A DNA stretch of 25,570 bases from Wenzhouxiangella sp. (GTDB lineage: Bacteria > Pseudomonadota > Gammaproteobacteria > Xanthomonadales > Wenzhouxiangellaceae). Location: NCBI GenBank assembly GCA_021767625.1, contig JAASTB010000006.1, forward strand, positions 1 to 25,570. The letters run 5' to 3'. The position numbers were made by a program, and so were the translations under genes. Below the pieces are notes generated by a model that saw only the letters and a list, made by a program, of their open reading frames with translations, did no database searches and was not told the origin of the DNA. How positions within the stretch are numbered: position 1 is the first letter of the stretch; every line of letters starts with the position of its first letter. Shown here piece by piece: positions 7,909 through 16,281 of this stretch.

Positions 7909-8805
7909 ATGATCGAACGCCTCGCCGTCGCCCTGCTGCACCTCCTGTCCTGGCTGCCCCTGCCCCTGCTTCACAGGCTGGCGGTACCGATGGCCTGGAT
8001 CGCGCGCTTCACGCCCTGGCGCGGCCACGATGTAGTGCGCACCAATCTGTCGATCTGTTTCCCGGAGGCCGGCGAGGCCGAACGCGAGAATCTCTATCGC
8101 CGGCATCTCGTGGAGATGATGCGCCTGGTGCTGGAATCAGGCGCGGTCTGGTACTGGCCGGGAGACCGGCTATTGCGCCACGTGCGCGAAGTCGAAGGCT
8201 GGGATGAAGTGCGCCGATCAGCCGAACGCGGCAAGGGCGTCCTGATCGTGGGGGCGCATTTCGGCAACTGGGAAATGCTGCCGCTGTGGATTTCCCTTCA
8301 GGGCCCCATCACCGCCCTCTACAAGGCGCCTCGCCAGCCCGGGTTCGACCGGCGCGTGACCGACAGCCGCCAGCGCTTCGGCGCCCGGCTGGTCGCCAGC
8401 GGCAGCCCGGCCATGCGCCACCTGATGGCCGGCCTCAAGCGCGGCGAGCTCATCGGGCTGCTGGCCGACCAGCAACCCAAGCAGGGCGAAGGCGTCTTCG
8501 TGGACTTTTTCGGCCGCCCCGCGCTGACCATGACCCTGGTCAACCGCCTGGCGCGCCGGACCGGCTGCGCGGTGGTATTCACCAGCGCCGAGCGGCTGCC
8601 GGCCGGCAAGGGTTGGCGCCTGCGCTTTGAGCCCGCCGACCCGGCCATCGCCGACGACGACCCGGTTGCGGGCATGGCCGTGATGCATCGCTGGCTCGAG
8701 GAGGAGATCCGGCGCAATCCGGCCCAGTACCTGTGGAGCTACAAACGCTTCAGCCGACAACCGGGCGAACAGCCCTCGCCCTACCCGAGCAAGAAGAAGC
8801 GCTGA
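7909..8805 (+). CDS. Lipid A biosynthesis lauroyl-type acyltransferase (HtrB/LpxL family)
   Basis: A 298-residue inner-membrane-associated enzyme of the LpxL/LpxM family, which adds secondary acyl chains to Kdo2-lipid A from acyl-ACP. Residues 4-32 form an N-terminal hydrophobic anchor. The catalytic HX4E pair is in VGAHFGNWEMLP (His117, Glu122). GKGVLIV precedes it. The block LADQQPKQGEGVFVDFFGRPA and the C-terminal PAQYLWSYKRF are family hallmarks. The last residues are basic (KKKR). LpxL and LpxM paralogues cannot be told apart by eye, so no symbol is given. No strong Shine-Dalgarno is seen before ATG 7909, but the MIERLAVALLH start fits family N-termini. It is convergent with the TPR gene, 13 bases between ends. 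Confidence 0.93.
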   Translation: MIERLAVALLHLLSWLPLPLLHRLAVPMAWIARFTPWRGHDVVRTNLSICFPEAGEAERENLYRRHLVEMMRLVLESGAVWYWPGDRLLRHVREVEGWDEVRRSAERGKGVLIVGAHFGNWEMLPLWISLQGPITALYKAPRQPGFDRRVTDSRQRFGARLVASGSPAMRHLMAGLKRGELIGLLADQQPKQGEGVFVDFFGRPALTMTLVNRLARRTGCAVVFTSAERLPAGKGWRLRFEPADPAIADDDPVAGMAVMHRWLEEEIRRNPAQYLWSYKRFSRQPGEQPSPYPSKKKR

Positions 8806-8818
8806 TCGTCGCAGCCGA

Positions 8819-9124
8819 TCAATCCAGGCGCTTGAGAAAGACCCCCATCACCTTCTCGGCCTGCTTGTCGCCGTTGGCCTGCGCCGCTTCCAGCCCCTTT
8901 TCCCAGGCCTTGCGGGCGGCCTCGGGCTGACCCGCCTCCTTGAGGGCCTTGCCCAACTCCTGCCAGGCCATGGTGTGCTCGGGCGCGTGGCCGGTGGCCT
9001 TTTCCAGGTGCGCGATGGCTTCCGGAACGTCGCCGGCCTTCAGCCGCGCCTGCCCCGCCGCCAGCCGCGACTCGTAGGTATCGCGGCCGTCTTCGATCAT
9101 TTTTTCGATGGCTTTCGGATCCAT
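8819..9124 (-). CDS. Small tetratricopeptide-repeat protein
   Basis: A 101-residue, all-helical protein with about two TPR units. The first is near 16-49 (YESRLAAGQARLKAGDVPEAIAHLEKATGHAP), the second near 50-83 (TMAWQELGKALKEAGQPEAARKAWEKGLE). Each shows the W/L-G-A-A-P pattern of TPR helices, and a capping helix follows (AEKVMGVFLKRL). There is no signal peptide or membrane segment, so it is likely cytoplasmic and serves as a protein-binding scaffold. Small stand-alone TPR proteins of this kind are common in gammaproteobacteria, with partner usually unknown. Its upstream side (9125-9176) leads into the palindromic element at 9177-9289. No clear Shine-Dalgarno sequence is seen. Confidence 0.85.
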   Translation of the reverse strand: MDPKAIEKMIEDGRDTYESRLAAGQARLKAGDVPEAIAHLEKATGHAPEHTMAWQELGKALKEAGQPEAARKAWEKGLEAAQANGDKQAEKVMGVFLKRLD

Positions 9125-9176
9125 GACACGAGGATATCGAATTTTCTCCCGGCTCCGTTAATTGCAGTGCGGTGTG

Positions 9177-9289
9177 GGTTCACGCCAAGGCGCGAAGGCG
9201 CCAAGGCCGCAAAGGAAAGAATGAAAAAATCCTTTCCTGTCCTTGATGTTTCCTGGCGATCTTGGCGTCTTTGCGCCTTGGCGTGAACC
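9177..9289. repeat. 113-bp palindromic intergenic element
   Basis: The outer 17 bases are a perfect inverted repeat: GGTTCACGCCAAGGCGC at 9177-9193 and its complement at 9273-9289. Inside them the arms continue as an imperfect palindrome with a recurring unit of the type (A)AAGRCGCCAAG, and the centre has AGGAAAG ... CTTTCCT around an A-rich loop. The whole could fold into one long hairpin in either orientation. It holds no convincing gene. It sits between the start of the TPR gene and the end of trkH, both minus. It looks like a dispersed REP/MITE-type element, but its copy number cannot be judged here. It may also act as the trkH transcript end. Confidence 0.8.
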
Positions 9290-9334
9290 AAAGTCGCAGC
9301 GCACCCGACGAAGGGGCACAGGCATTCCGCGCCT

Positions 9335-10789
9335 TCAGTGCTTCCAGTAGGTCGGCGTGAGCAGGACCAGGATGGTGAAGATCTCGAGCCGGCCGAGGAG
9401 CATGGCGAAGCTCATGATCCACTTGGTGGCATCGGCCAGGCCGCCGTAGTTGGCGCCGGCCTGGCCCAACGCCGGGCCGAGGTTGTTGAGCGAGGAAAAC
9501 ACGATCGACACGGCCGTGACGAGATCGGCCTCGATGCCGGAGACGATCAGGGTGAGCACCACCACGCAGAGGATATAGAGGGAGACGAAGCCCCAGACGG
9601 CGTTGGCCACCTCCTGGTTGAGTGTGCGTCCGCCGAGCTTGAGGGGCACCACCGACCGGGGATGAATCAGGCGCTTGAGCTCCCGGATGCCCTGCTTGGT
9701 GAGCAGGTAGACGCGAATGATCTTGAAGCCGCCGGTGGTCGCCCCGGCGCAGCCGCCGAAGGCACTGATCAGCAGCAGCAGCAGCGGCAGGGTGCCCGGC
9801 CAGTTGTAGACCTCTGCCGTGGCGAAGCCGGTCGTGGTCATGTAGGAAATCGACTGGAAGACGGCATGCCGCAGCGACTCCCAGAACGAGGGATAGACAT
9901 CGAGCTGCCACAGCAGGAGCGTCGCCGCGGCGGAGATGATCAGCAACAGCAGCACGAAGAGCTTCAGCTCCGGATCGCGCAGGTAGACCTGGGCGGTTGC
10001 CCGGCGCAAGGCCAGGTAGTGCAGGCCGAAGTTCAGGCTCGCGACCAGGATGAAGAACACCGCCAGCCAGTCGATCAGGGCGCTGTCGAAGTAGCCGATC
10101 GAAGCGTCGTGCGTGGAAAATCCCGCCGTGGCGATGGTCGAGAAACTGTGGCCGACCGCGTCGAACAGGGACATCCCGGCGGCCCAGTAGGCGGCCGCGC
10201 AGAGGACGGTAAGGCCGATGTAGATCAGCCAGAGCGCCTTGGCGGTCTCGGCGATGCGCGGCGTCAGCCGGCTTTCCTTGACGGGGCCGGTGACCTCGGC
10301 CTTGTAGACCTGCATGCCGCCGATGCGCAGCATGGGCAGAATGGCCACGGCCAGGACGATGATGCCCAGGCCGCCCATCCACTGCAGCTGCTGGCGGTAC
10401 CACAGGATCGAGATCGGCATGTCGTCCAGGCCGGTGAACACGGTGGCCCCGGTGGTGGTCAGGCCCGATGTCGATTCGAAGACCGCGTCGGCGATGCTGG
10501 CATCGATCGCCAGCACGAAGGGCACCGCCCCGGCGAGGCAGACGGCGGCCCAGCAGGCCACCACCACCAGGAAGCCGTCGCGGATTCTCAGATCCCGGTG
10601 GGAGCGCCGGACCGGCAGGTAGAGCGCCACGCCGGCGACAGCGACCACCAACAGACTCACGGCAAATGCGCTGAAGGTCCCGTCGTGACTGAACATCGCG
10701 AACAGCAGCGGCGGCACGAACCCCAGGCTCAGGAAGACCAGCAGAACGCCGACGATGCGCTGGACCGGTGCGTAGGCGCGAAACTGCAT
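9335..10789 (-). CDS. trkH: Trk-type potassium uptake protein TrkH
   Basis: A 484-residue polytopic inner-membrane K+ translocating subunit, the standard TrkH/TrkG length. The four pore-loop selectivity filters of the SKT superfamily are visible: TTTGATV (111-117), STIATAGFST (217-226), SYMTTTGFAT and NLGPALGQ. The hydrophobic segments between them, QQLQWMGGLG after the first filter, and SAFGGCAGATTGGFK after the third are characteristic. TrkH takes up potassium driven by the proton gradient and is gated by cytoplasmic TrkA. The start ATG 10789 lies 10 bases after the trkA stop, so the two are cotranscribed and probably translationally coupled; no Shine-Dalgarno is evident. It is the last gene of the long minus-strand run beginning with def. 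Confidence 0.97.
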   Translation of the reverse strand: MQFRAYAPVQRIVGVLLVFLSLGFVPPLLFAMFSHDGTFSAFAVSLLVVAVAGVALYLPVRRSHRDLRIRDGFLVVVACWAAVCLAGAVPFVLAIDASIADAVFESTSGLTTTGATVFTGLDDMPISILWYRQQLQWMGGLGIIVLAVAILPMLRIGGMQVYKAEVTGPVKESRLTPRIAETAKALWLIYIGLTVLCAAAYWAAGMSLFDAVGHSFSTIATAGFSTHDASIGYFDSALIDWLAVFFILVASLNFGLHYLALRRATAQVYLRDPELKLFVLLLLIISAAATLLLWQLDVYPSFWESLRHAVFQSISYMTTTGFATAEVYNWPGTLPLLLLLISAFGGCAGATTGGFKIIRVYLLTKQGIRELKRLIHPRSVVPLKLGGRTLNQEVANAVWGFVSLYILCVVVLTLIVSGIEADLVTAVSIVFSSLNNLGPALGQAGANYGGLADATKWIMSFAMLLGRLEIFTILVLLTPTYWKH

Positions 10790-10799
10790 GACGCCGGCG

Positions 10800-12176
10800 C
10801 TAGACGAAAACGGCTTCGACGGCGAACAAGCGTTCCACGCGCCGGATGGATCGCTGATCGGCCACGAACAGGATGACGTGATCGTCGGTCTCGATGACCA
10901 CGTCGTGGTGAGCGATGATTACCTGCTCCCCGCGGATAATGCCGCCGATGGTCGTTGCCGGCGGCAGGTCGATCTCGTCGATGCGCTTGCCGACCACCTT
11001 GGACTGCCCCGGCGTGCCGTGGGCGACGGCCTCGATGGCCTCGGCCGCGCCGCGCCTGAGCGAATGCACGCGCACCATGTGCCCCTTGCGGATGTGCGTG
11101 AGCAGCGCACCGATGGTGACCTGCTGCGGGCTGACCGCCACGTCGATGCGGTCGGATTCGACCAGGTCGACGTAAGCCGGGCGGTTGATCAGGGTGATGA
11201 CCTTGTCGGCGCCCATGCGCTTGGCCAGCATCGACGAGAGGATATTGGCCTCGTCGTCGTTGGTCAGGGCGCAGTAGACGTCGGTCTCGTCGATGCCTTC
11301 CTCGTGCAGCAGGTCCTCGTCGGCACAGTCTCCGACCAGCACGATCGCGGTGTCGACGTCTTCGGCGATGCGCTCGGCGCGCACAGGGTCGCGTTCGATG
11401 AGCTTGACGTGGTGGCTGCGCTCGAGCCGCCGCGCCAGGCTGGCCCCGATGTTGCCGCCGCCGGCGAGCAGGATGCGGTGGCCGGGCTCGCTCATGCGCC
11501 TCAGTTCGCGCATCACCACCGGGATATCGTTGCGCGCGGCCAGGAAGAACACCGTGTCGTCGACCTCGATGACGGTGTCGCCTTCGGGAATGATGGGCTC
11601 GTCGTTGCGGAAGATCGCGGCCACGCGCGCGTCGACGTCTTTGGGCAGCTTGTCGCGCAGCGCGCGCAGTTCATGCCCGACCAGGGGACCGTCGTGGAAG
11701 GCGCGGGTACCGACCAGCTGGGCCCGGCCATCGGCGAAATCCAGTACCTGCAGCGCGCCCGGATAGTCGATCAGGCGCTGAATGTGGTCGGTGACCAGGC
11801 CCTCGGGGCTGATCAGCACGTCGATGGGCGTGTTCTCGCGGTTGAACAGCTCCGGGTGCGCCAGGTAGTCGCTGGCCCGAACGCGCGCGACCTTGGTCGG
11901 CGTGTTGAACAGCGAGTAGGCCACCTGGCAGGCGACCATGTTGGTCTCGTCGGAGTTGGTCAGCGCGATCAGCAGGTCGGCATCCTCGATGCCGGCGCGG
12001 ATCAACGTTTCCGGGTGGGCGGCGTGACCGAGCACGGTCCGGATGTCGAGCTTCTCCTGCAGTTCGCGCAGGCGCTCGGGGTCGGTGTCGACCACGGTAA
12101 TGTCGAAGTCCTCGGCCGACAGGCTCCGGGCCATGCCGGTCCCCACCTGCCCTGCGCCGAGAATGATGATCTGCAT
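10800..12176 (-). CDS. trkA: Trk potassium transporter regulatory subunit TrkA
   Basis: A 458-residue peripheral protein with tandem RCK halves, each an NAD(H)-binding Rossmann domain plus an RCK_C domain. The first Rossmann motif is GAGQVG (7-12) with acidic Asp30 at the end of strand 2. The second is GGGNIG (239-244) with Glu261 in LIERDP. Two RCK_C modules follow (about 135-220 and 365-458; VGKRIDEIDLPPATTIGGIIR in the second). TrkA assembles on TrkH and gates it in response to nucleotides. A purine-rich GGGGAAAGAG stretch precedes ATG 12176. The gene starts 21 bases after ntrX and ends 10 bases before trkH. A link of ntrYX with trkA is known from alphaproteobacteria, so the arrangement is likely functional. 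Confidence 0.97.
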   Translation of the reverse strand: MQIIILGAGQVGTGMARSLSAEDFDITVVDTDPERLRELQEKLDIRTVLGHAAHPETLIRAGIEDADLLIALTNSDETNMVACQVAYSLFNTPTKVARVRASDYLAHPELFNRENTPIDVLISPEGLVTDHIQRLIDYPGALQVLDFADGRAQLVGTRAFHDGPLVGHELRALRDKLPKDVDARVAAIFRNDEPIIPEGDTVIEVDDTVFFLAARNDIPVVMRELRRMSEPGHRILLAGGGNIGASLARRLERSHHVKLIERDPVRAERIAEDVDTAIVLVGDCADEDLLHEEGIDETDVYCALTNDDEANILSSMLAKRMGADKVITLINRPAYVDLVESDRIDVAVSPQQVTIGALLTHIRKGHMVRVHSLRRGAAEAIEAVAHGTPGQSKVVGKRIDEIDLPPATTIGGIIRGEQVIIAHHDVVIETDDHVILFVADQRSIRRVERLFAVEAVFV

Positions 12177-12197
12177 GGCTCTTTCCCCTTGCGGGAT

Positions 12198-13547
12198 CTA
12201 GAACTGTTTCGGGTCGATGCCCAGCTGCTTGAGCTTGCGGTAGAGATGGGTGCGCTCCATCTCCACGATTTCGGCCAGCTTGCCCACGCTGCCCTCGACC
12301 GACTGCAGCTTGAAGGTCAGGTACTGGCGCTCGAATTCCTCGCGGGCCTCGCGCAGGGGCATATTGTAGAGCGCCGGCATCTTGCGGTCGCCCACGGTCT
12401 CGCCGGTGTCGGACTGGGCCAGTGCTTCCTCGACCTCGGCCACGGTCACTTCCTCGCCGCCGCCGAGAATCAGCAGGCGCTGGACGAGATTGCGCAACTC
12501 CCTGAGATTGCCGGGCCAGTGGTACTGGCGAAGCCGGTTCTGCACCGCGACGGGAAAATGCCGGTAGGGCGTGCCGTCGCGGCCCGGGTAGTACTCGGCA
12601 TAGAAACGCACCAGGTCGGGCACGTCTTCCTGCCGCTCCCTCAGCGGCGGAATCTCGAGCGGCAGGACATTGAGCTGGTAGAACAGGGACTCGTCGAAGC
12701 GGCCTTCGCGCACCAGCTTCTCCAGCGGCTGGCTGGTGCCGGCGATCACGCGCAGGTCGAGGGCGGTGCTGTCGCTCTGTTCGGGATCGATCCGCCCGGA
12801 CTCGAGCACCTTGAGCAGGACCGTTTGCGCGCCCCGATCCAGTCGCGAGACATCGTCGATGAACAACACGCCGCCCTGCGCCTCGGCGAGCAGGCCTTCC
12901 GCGCCGTTCTCGCCGAGCAACATGGTCTTGAAAGACGCGCTGTCGACGCGGGTGGCGGCACTGACGAAAGGCTCTTCGCTGCGCGGGGAGTGGGCATGGA
13001 TCCAGCGTGCGGCCTCCTGCTTGCCCACCCCCGGCTCGCCGGCAATCAGCACCGGCGCCTCGTGCTGGGCCACGCGCTCGAGCCGCTGGCGCAGCTGCTG
13101 GACGACGGCCGAGCGCCCCAACGGCTCGAGCACGGCCGGCTGGTTGCGCTTGAGCCCCTCGTTCTCACGCTTGAGCCGGCCGGCCTCCAGCGCGTTCTCG
13201 ATGGTGACCATCAGCCGGGCCATCGACACCGGCTTTTCGATGAAGTCGAAGGCACCGAGCCGGGTCGCCTCCACGGCGGTTTCGACCGAGCCGTGGCCGG
13301 AGATCATGACCACGGGGCACTTGAGCACGCCGGCGTCGCGCCATTCGCGCAGCAGGCTGATGCCGTCGGTGTCGGGCATCCATACGTCGAGCAGGATCAG
13401 GTCGGGCGCGGCCTCGCGCAGGCGCTCGCGCGCCTCGGCGGCATTGCCGGCGTCGGTGATCTCGTGGCCCTCGTCGCGGAGGATCTCGCCGATCATCTCG
13501 CGGATGTCCGGCTCGTCGTCGACGATCAGGATGCGCGCACTGCTCAT
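12198..13547 (-). CDS. ntrX: NtrX-like response regulator without GAFTGA motif
   Basis: A 449-residue regulator with NtrC-family architecture. The receiver (1-120) has D10/D11, phosphoacceptor Asp54 (LILLDVWMPDTDG) and Lys104 (FIEKPV). The AAA+ domain (about 140-375) has a modified Walker A, GEPGVGKQ (169-176), and Walker B VLFIDD (226-231). Where NtrC has GAFTGA, this protein reads MLLGENGAEGLLAEAQGG (208-225), so the sigma-54 contact loop is missing. HWPGNLREL is kept. The C-terminal Fis-type helix-turn-helix is SVGKLAEIVEMERTHLYRKLKQLGI. It is therefore predicted to bind DNA and respond to phosphorylation but not to activate sigma-54 in the usual way. The cognate kinase is NtrY directly upstream; trkA and trkH follow. 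No Shine-Dalgarno is evident before ATG 13547. Confidence 0.9.
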   Translation of the reverse strand: MSSARILIVDDEPDIREMIGEILRDEGHEITDAGNAAEARERLREAAPDLILLDVWMPDTDGISLLREWRDAGVLKCPVVMISGHGSVETAVEATRLGAFDFIEKPVSMARLMVTIENALEAGRLKRENEGLKRNQPAVLEPLGRSAVVQQLRQRLERVAQHEAPVLIAGEPGVGKQEAARWIHAHSPRSEEPFVSAATRVDSASFKTMLLGENGAEGLLAEAQGGVLFIDDVSRLDRGAQTVLLKVLESGRIDPEQSDSTALDLRVIAGTSQPLEKLVREGRFDESLFYQLNVLPLEIPPLRERQEDVPDLVRFYAEYYPGRDGTPYRHFPVAVQNRLRQYHWPGNLRELRNLVQRLLILGGGEEVTVAEVEEALAQSDTGETVGDRKMPALYNMPLREAREEFERQYLTFKLQSVEGSVGKLAEIVEMERTHLYRKLKQLGIDPKQF

Positions 13548-13568
13548 GGATTCATTTTCGCACCGATT

Positions 13569-13588
13569 GGGGTAGGAGAGGATACCCC
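13569..13588 (-). repeat. Short inverted repeat between ntrY and ntrX
   Basis: GGGGTA and TACCCC flank an 8-base loop in the 54-bp gap between the ntrY stop and the ntrX start. It could modulate ntrX translation or expression relative to ntrY. Short stem, weak evidence. Confidence 0.35.
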
Positions 13589-13601
13589 AGAGAGAGCACG
13601 T

Positions 13602-15734
13602 TCACCCGCCGGGAAGCCAGATCCGCACTTCCGCCCCGCCGCCTTCGACATTGGCAACGGAGATGCTGCCGCCGTGGTCCTCGACGATACGCCGCACGAT
13701 GGCCAGCCCCAGTCCGGACCCGCGCGGCTTGGTGGTGACGTAGGGCTCGAAGATGCGCGCCAGCACGTCGTTCGAAAAGCCGGGCCCGTCATCGCGCAAC
13801 AGCATCTCGACCCCTTCCCGGCCCTGGCGAGCCGTGGCCGTCAGTTCGATGGCAATCCGCGGCTGGCCCTCCGGGTGGGCTTCCTGGGAGTTCCTCACCA
13901 GGTTGATCAACAACTGTCTCAGTTGGCCGGGATCGGCGGTCAGCGACAGCGGCGAGGCGGGCGCGCTGATGTCGAAGTGGATGGGCATGTTGCCGCTGGC
14001 ATAGAGATCGACGACCTCGTTGATGATGCGCGTCGGGTCGACCTGTTCGGCCTTCAGCCGGGCCGGACGGGCGTAGTCGCCGAAGTTGTCGACCAGGCGC
14101 CGTAGCGCATCCACCTGGGCGCGGATGGTGGTGGTTGCTCGCTTGAGCAGGTCGCGCTGGTCGCTCTCCAGGGCCGGTTCGAGCTTCCATGCCAGACGCT
14201 CGGCCGCGAGCTGGATCGGGGTCAGCGGATTCTTGACCTCGTGCGCCAGGCGCCGCGCCACCTCGGCCCAGGCCGCCTCGCGCTGCGCCTGATCGAGCAC
14301 CGTGACGTCGTCGAAGACCACCACGTGACCGCCGGTTTCGGCCGGCAGGTCCGAACCGCGGCAGACCAGCACCAGGGGCTGCTCGGAAGTGCCGAGCTTG
14401 ATCTCCTGGCGCCAGTCGGCGCCCGGCGCGGCGTGGCGCTCGACGATCAGCTCGACCAGGGGAGCGAGCTCGGGGCGCTGCTCGGCCACCGCCGACAGCT
14501 TGCGCCCGCTGTCGGCGTCGGCGTCCAGGCCGAGAATGCGCGAGGCCGAGTCATTGAAGGCGCTGATGCGATCGTCGCCGTCGATGGCGAGCACCCCGGC
14601 CGACAGGCGGCCGAGCACGATCTCGAGATAGCGCCGCTGGGCCTCGAGCTGCTGGCGGCTGCTGGCCAGCTCGCGGGTCATGGTGTTGAAGGAGCCGACC
14701 AGAAAGCCGAGTTCGTCGCGGCTGGTCACTTCCAGGTCGCCGGGGAAGCGACCTGCAGCGAGTTCCTCGGTGGCCTGGGCCAGTTCACGAATTGGCTGCG
14801 TCAGGCGGCGCGCGGCGTTGAAGGCCAGCAGCATCGCCAGCAGGACAGTCAGCAACAGCACCAGCGAAAGGATCAGGATCAGGCTCTGCTGCAGCCTCAC
14901 GCGCAGGTAGGCGACGTTCTGGTAGCGGTGGTAGGCGTTTTCGATCCGCCCGGCGAGGTCACTGAAGGCTTCAGGCAGGGGATAGATGGCCTGCAGCAGC
15001 AGGGTGTCGCCGCCGAGGGTGCGGTTGCCCAGGCTGTGCAGCACCCGGATGCGGATGCCGTCCTCGGTCGGCTCGGCCGCCGCGTACTCCTCGTCCTGCA
15101 GCGCCTGGCTCAGGGCGAAATCGCCCGGTCGCTCAGGCAGGATGCGACCCGGATCGATGCTCGCGCTGACCGTCGAGGAGCCGGAGGCGTCGACCACGGA
15201 GAGATCGGTCGGCCCGGCGCTGGAGACGTGGCGGAGCAGCTGGCGGAACATGCGATCCTCGTCGCCGGTATCGAGCTGCTCGGCCAGGCGGCCGATTTCG
15301 TCACGCACGTCGCGCGTGCGAAGCTCGAGGAACATCTGCCCCAGTTCGATCGAGTCGGCCAGGGCCTGCTCGGCGCGCGTGTCCATCCAGCCGTCGATGG
15401 TGTCGCTGAGGAACTGGATGGCGAACAGGTAGAGAATGACCACCGGCGGCAGGGTCAGCGCCACAAATACTGCCACCAGCCGGGCCGTCAGGCGGGCGCC
15501 GGGCTCATCACTCCTGAGGCGCCGGAACAGGCGCACGGCCCGGCCGACGATTACACCCAGCAACACCAGCACGGCCACGCCGGTCAGCGCGAAGATCCAC
15601 TGCGCCAATCGGCCGAGCTGCGTGGCCTCCTGCTCGACGGTCGAGACCAGGTAGAGGGCCGAAAGCAGCAGGACCAGGACTGCGGCGATGGGTATCGCGC
15701 GCAGGATGCGCAATCGTCCCCGTCTACCGATCAT
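13602..15734 (-). CDS. ntrY: NtrY-like membrane sensor histidine kinase
   Basis: A 710-residue sensor kinase. Three membrane segments lie near the N-terminus (about 12-33, 45-66, 84-109), then an extracytoplasmic loop of about 175 residues and a fourth segment (285-306). A HAMP domain follows (about 306-358, RRLTQPIRELAQATEELAAGRF), a PAS domain (about 368-480, SAGVLAIDGDDRISAFNDSA), HisKA with His498 in VARRLAHEVKNPLTPIQ, and a HATPase with LINLVRNSQEAH and DDGPGFS / SGLGLAIVRRI. This order is that of NtrY; the HEVKNPLTPIQ phosphoacceptor sequence is typical. It likely phosphorylates the NtrX-like regulator encoded next. The signal it senses is unknown; in other bacteria NtrYX has been tied to nitrogen, redox or envelope state. 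The start overlaps the DUF4390 gene by 11 bases. Confidence 0.93.
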   Translation of the reverse strand: MIGRRGRLRILRAIPIAAVLVLLLSALYLVSTVEQEATQLGRLAQWIFALTGVAVLVLLGVIVGRAVRLFRRLRSDEPGARLTARLVAVFVALTLPPVVILYLFAIQFLSDTIDGWMDTRAEQALADSIELGQMFLELRTRDVRDEIGRLAEQLDTGDEDRMFRQLLRHVSSAGPTDLSVVDASGSSTVSASIDPGRILPERPGDFALSQALQDEEYAAAEPTEDGIRIRVLHSLGNRTLGGDTLLLQAIYPLPEAFSDLAGRIENAYHRYQNVAYLRVRLQQSLILILSLVLLLTVLLAMLLAFNAARRLTQPIRELAQATEELAAGRFPGDLEVTSRDELGFLVGSFNTMTRELASSRQQLEAQRRYLEIVLGRLSAGVLAIDGDDRISAFNDSASRILGLDADADSGRKLSAVAEQRPELAPLVELIVERHAAPGADWRQEIKLGTSEQPLVLVCRGSDLPAETGGHVVVFDDVTVLDQAQREAAWAEVARRLAHEVKNPLTPIQLAAERLAWKLEPALESDQRDLLKRATTTIRAQVDALRRLVDNFGDYARPARLKAEQVDPTRIINEVVDLYASGNMPIHFDISAPASPLSLTADPGQLRQLLINLVRNSQEAHPEGQPRIAIELTATARQGREGVEMLLRDDGPGFSNDVLARIFEPYVTTKPRGSGLGLAIVRRIVEDHGGSISVANVEGGGAEVRIWLPGG

Positions 15735-16281
15735 CGACGGTCTCCTGCGGCGGCGTCAGTTCCCGCCATTCGCTGACCAGGTGCCACTGCGGCTCGAACC
15801 AGGTCGGCAGGCGCATCGGCGAAGGCAGGCGCGTGCGGTCGAGCTGGATGCGCGCGCGCACCACTGAAACCGTTTCCCCGGGTGCGAGCGGAATGCTCCA
15901 CGAGCGAGCCTCGCGCAGCGACTGGACGAGCATGTTCAGCCGCGGATAGGTCGAACGCGTGCCGTTGTGCAGATCCTCGAGCTGATAATGACGGCTCAGG
16001 GGCAGGTAGCTGATTCGGAATCGATGGCGCCGGCGTTCGTCCAGTCCGGGCAGCCACACCTGGCCGGATGAGGCGCGGAGGGCAATCAGGAAAGTCACGC
16101 TCACGCCGCGGTCGAGCGCCTCGAGCATGGCCGGACTGGGATCGAGATCGACGCCGGCGACGAAATCCAGTCCTTCTTGCGTCCAGGCCAGGCGCGGCTG
16201 GATGAAGTCGACCTGCCAGTCGCCCTCGCCCTCACTCCGGCAGCCGGCGAGCGGCAAGGTAATAAAAACCATCGCAGCCAT
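15724..16281 (-). CDS. DUF4390 envelope protein, probable lipoprotein
   Basis: A DUF4390-type protein that overlaps both neighbours. The mature core (WQVDFIQPRLAWTQEGLDF ... ALDRGVSVTFLIALRA ... RFRISYLPLSRHYQLEDL ... SWSIPLAP) is mainly beta and matches the DUF4390 pattern. A hydrophobic run ending in LPLAGC gives a lipobox cysteine. The start is uncertain. ATG 16281 overlaps rsmB by 50 bases but leaves a very short signal. An in-frame ATG at 16362 has GGAG four bases upstream (16367-16370) and gives a fuller n-region (RPGRVARF), at the cost of a 131-base overlap. DUF4390 genes commonly lie between rsmB and ntrY in Xanthomonadales-like genomes. The coupling with ntrY (11-base overlap) and predicted envelope location suggest a partner or signal for NtrY; that is inference. 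Confidence 0.82.
   Translation of the reverse strand: MAAMVFITLPLAGCRSEGEGDWQVDFIQPRLAWTQEGLDFVAGVDLDPSPAMLEALDRGVSVTFLIALRASSGQVWLPGLDERRRHRFRISYLPLSRHYQLEDLHNGTRSTYPRLNMLVQSLREARSWSIPLAPGETVSVVRARIQLDRTRLPSPMRLPTWFEPQWHLVSEWRELTPPQETVDDR

Noticed and set aside
9180..9291. Small open frames inside the palindromic element
   Set aside because: They arise from the repeat on both strands (64 and 103 codons) and have no ribosome site or family features.
10788..14105. A 1105-codon open frame on the plus strand
   Set aside because: It runs opposite trkA, ntrX and ntrY, whose motifs are unmistakable. In GC-rich DNA the complementary frame often lacks stops; its product is biased in Val, Asp, His, Gly and Ala and has no domain.
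14241..15776. A 511-codon open frame on the plus strand
   Set aside because: It lies opposite ntrY and has Gln/Gly/His-rich composition typical of a complementary frame.
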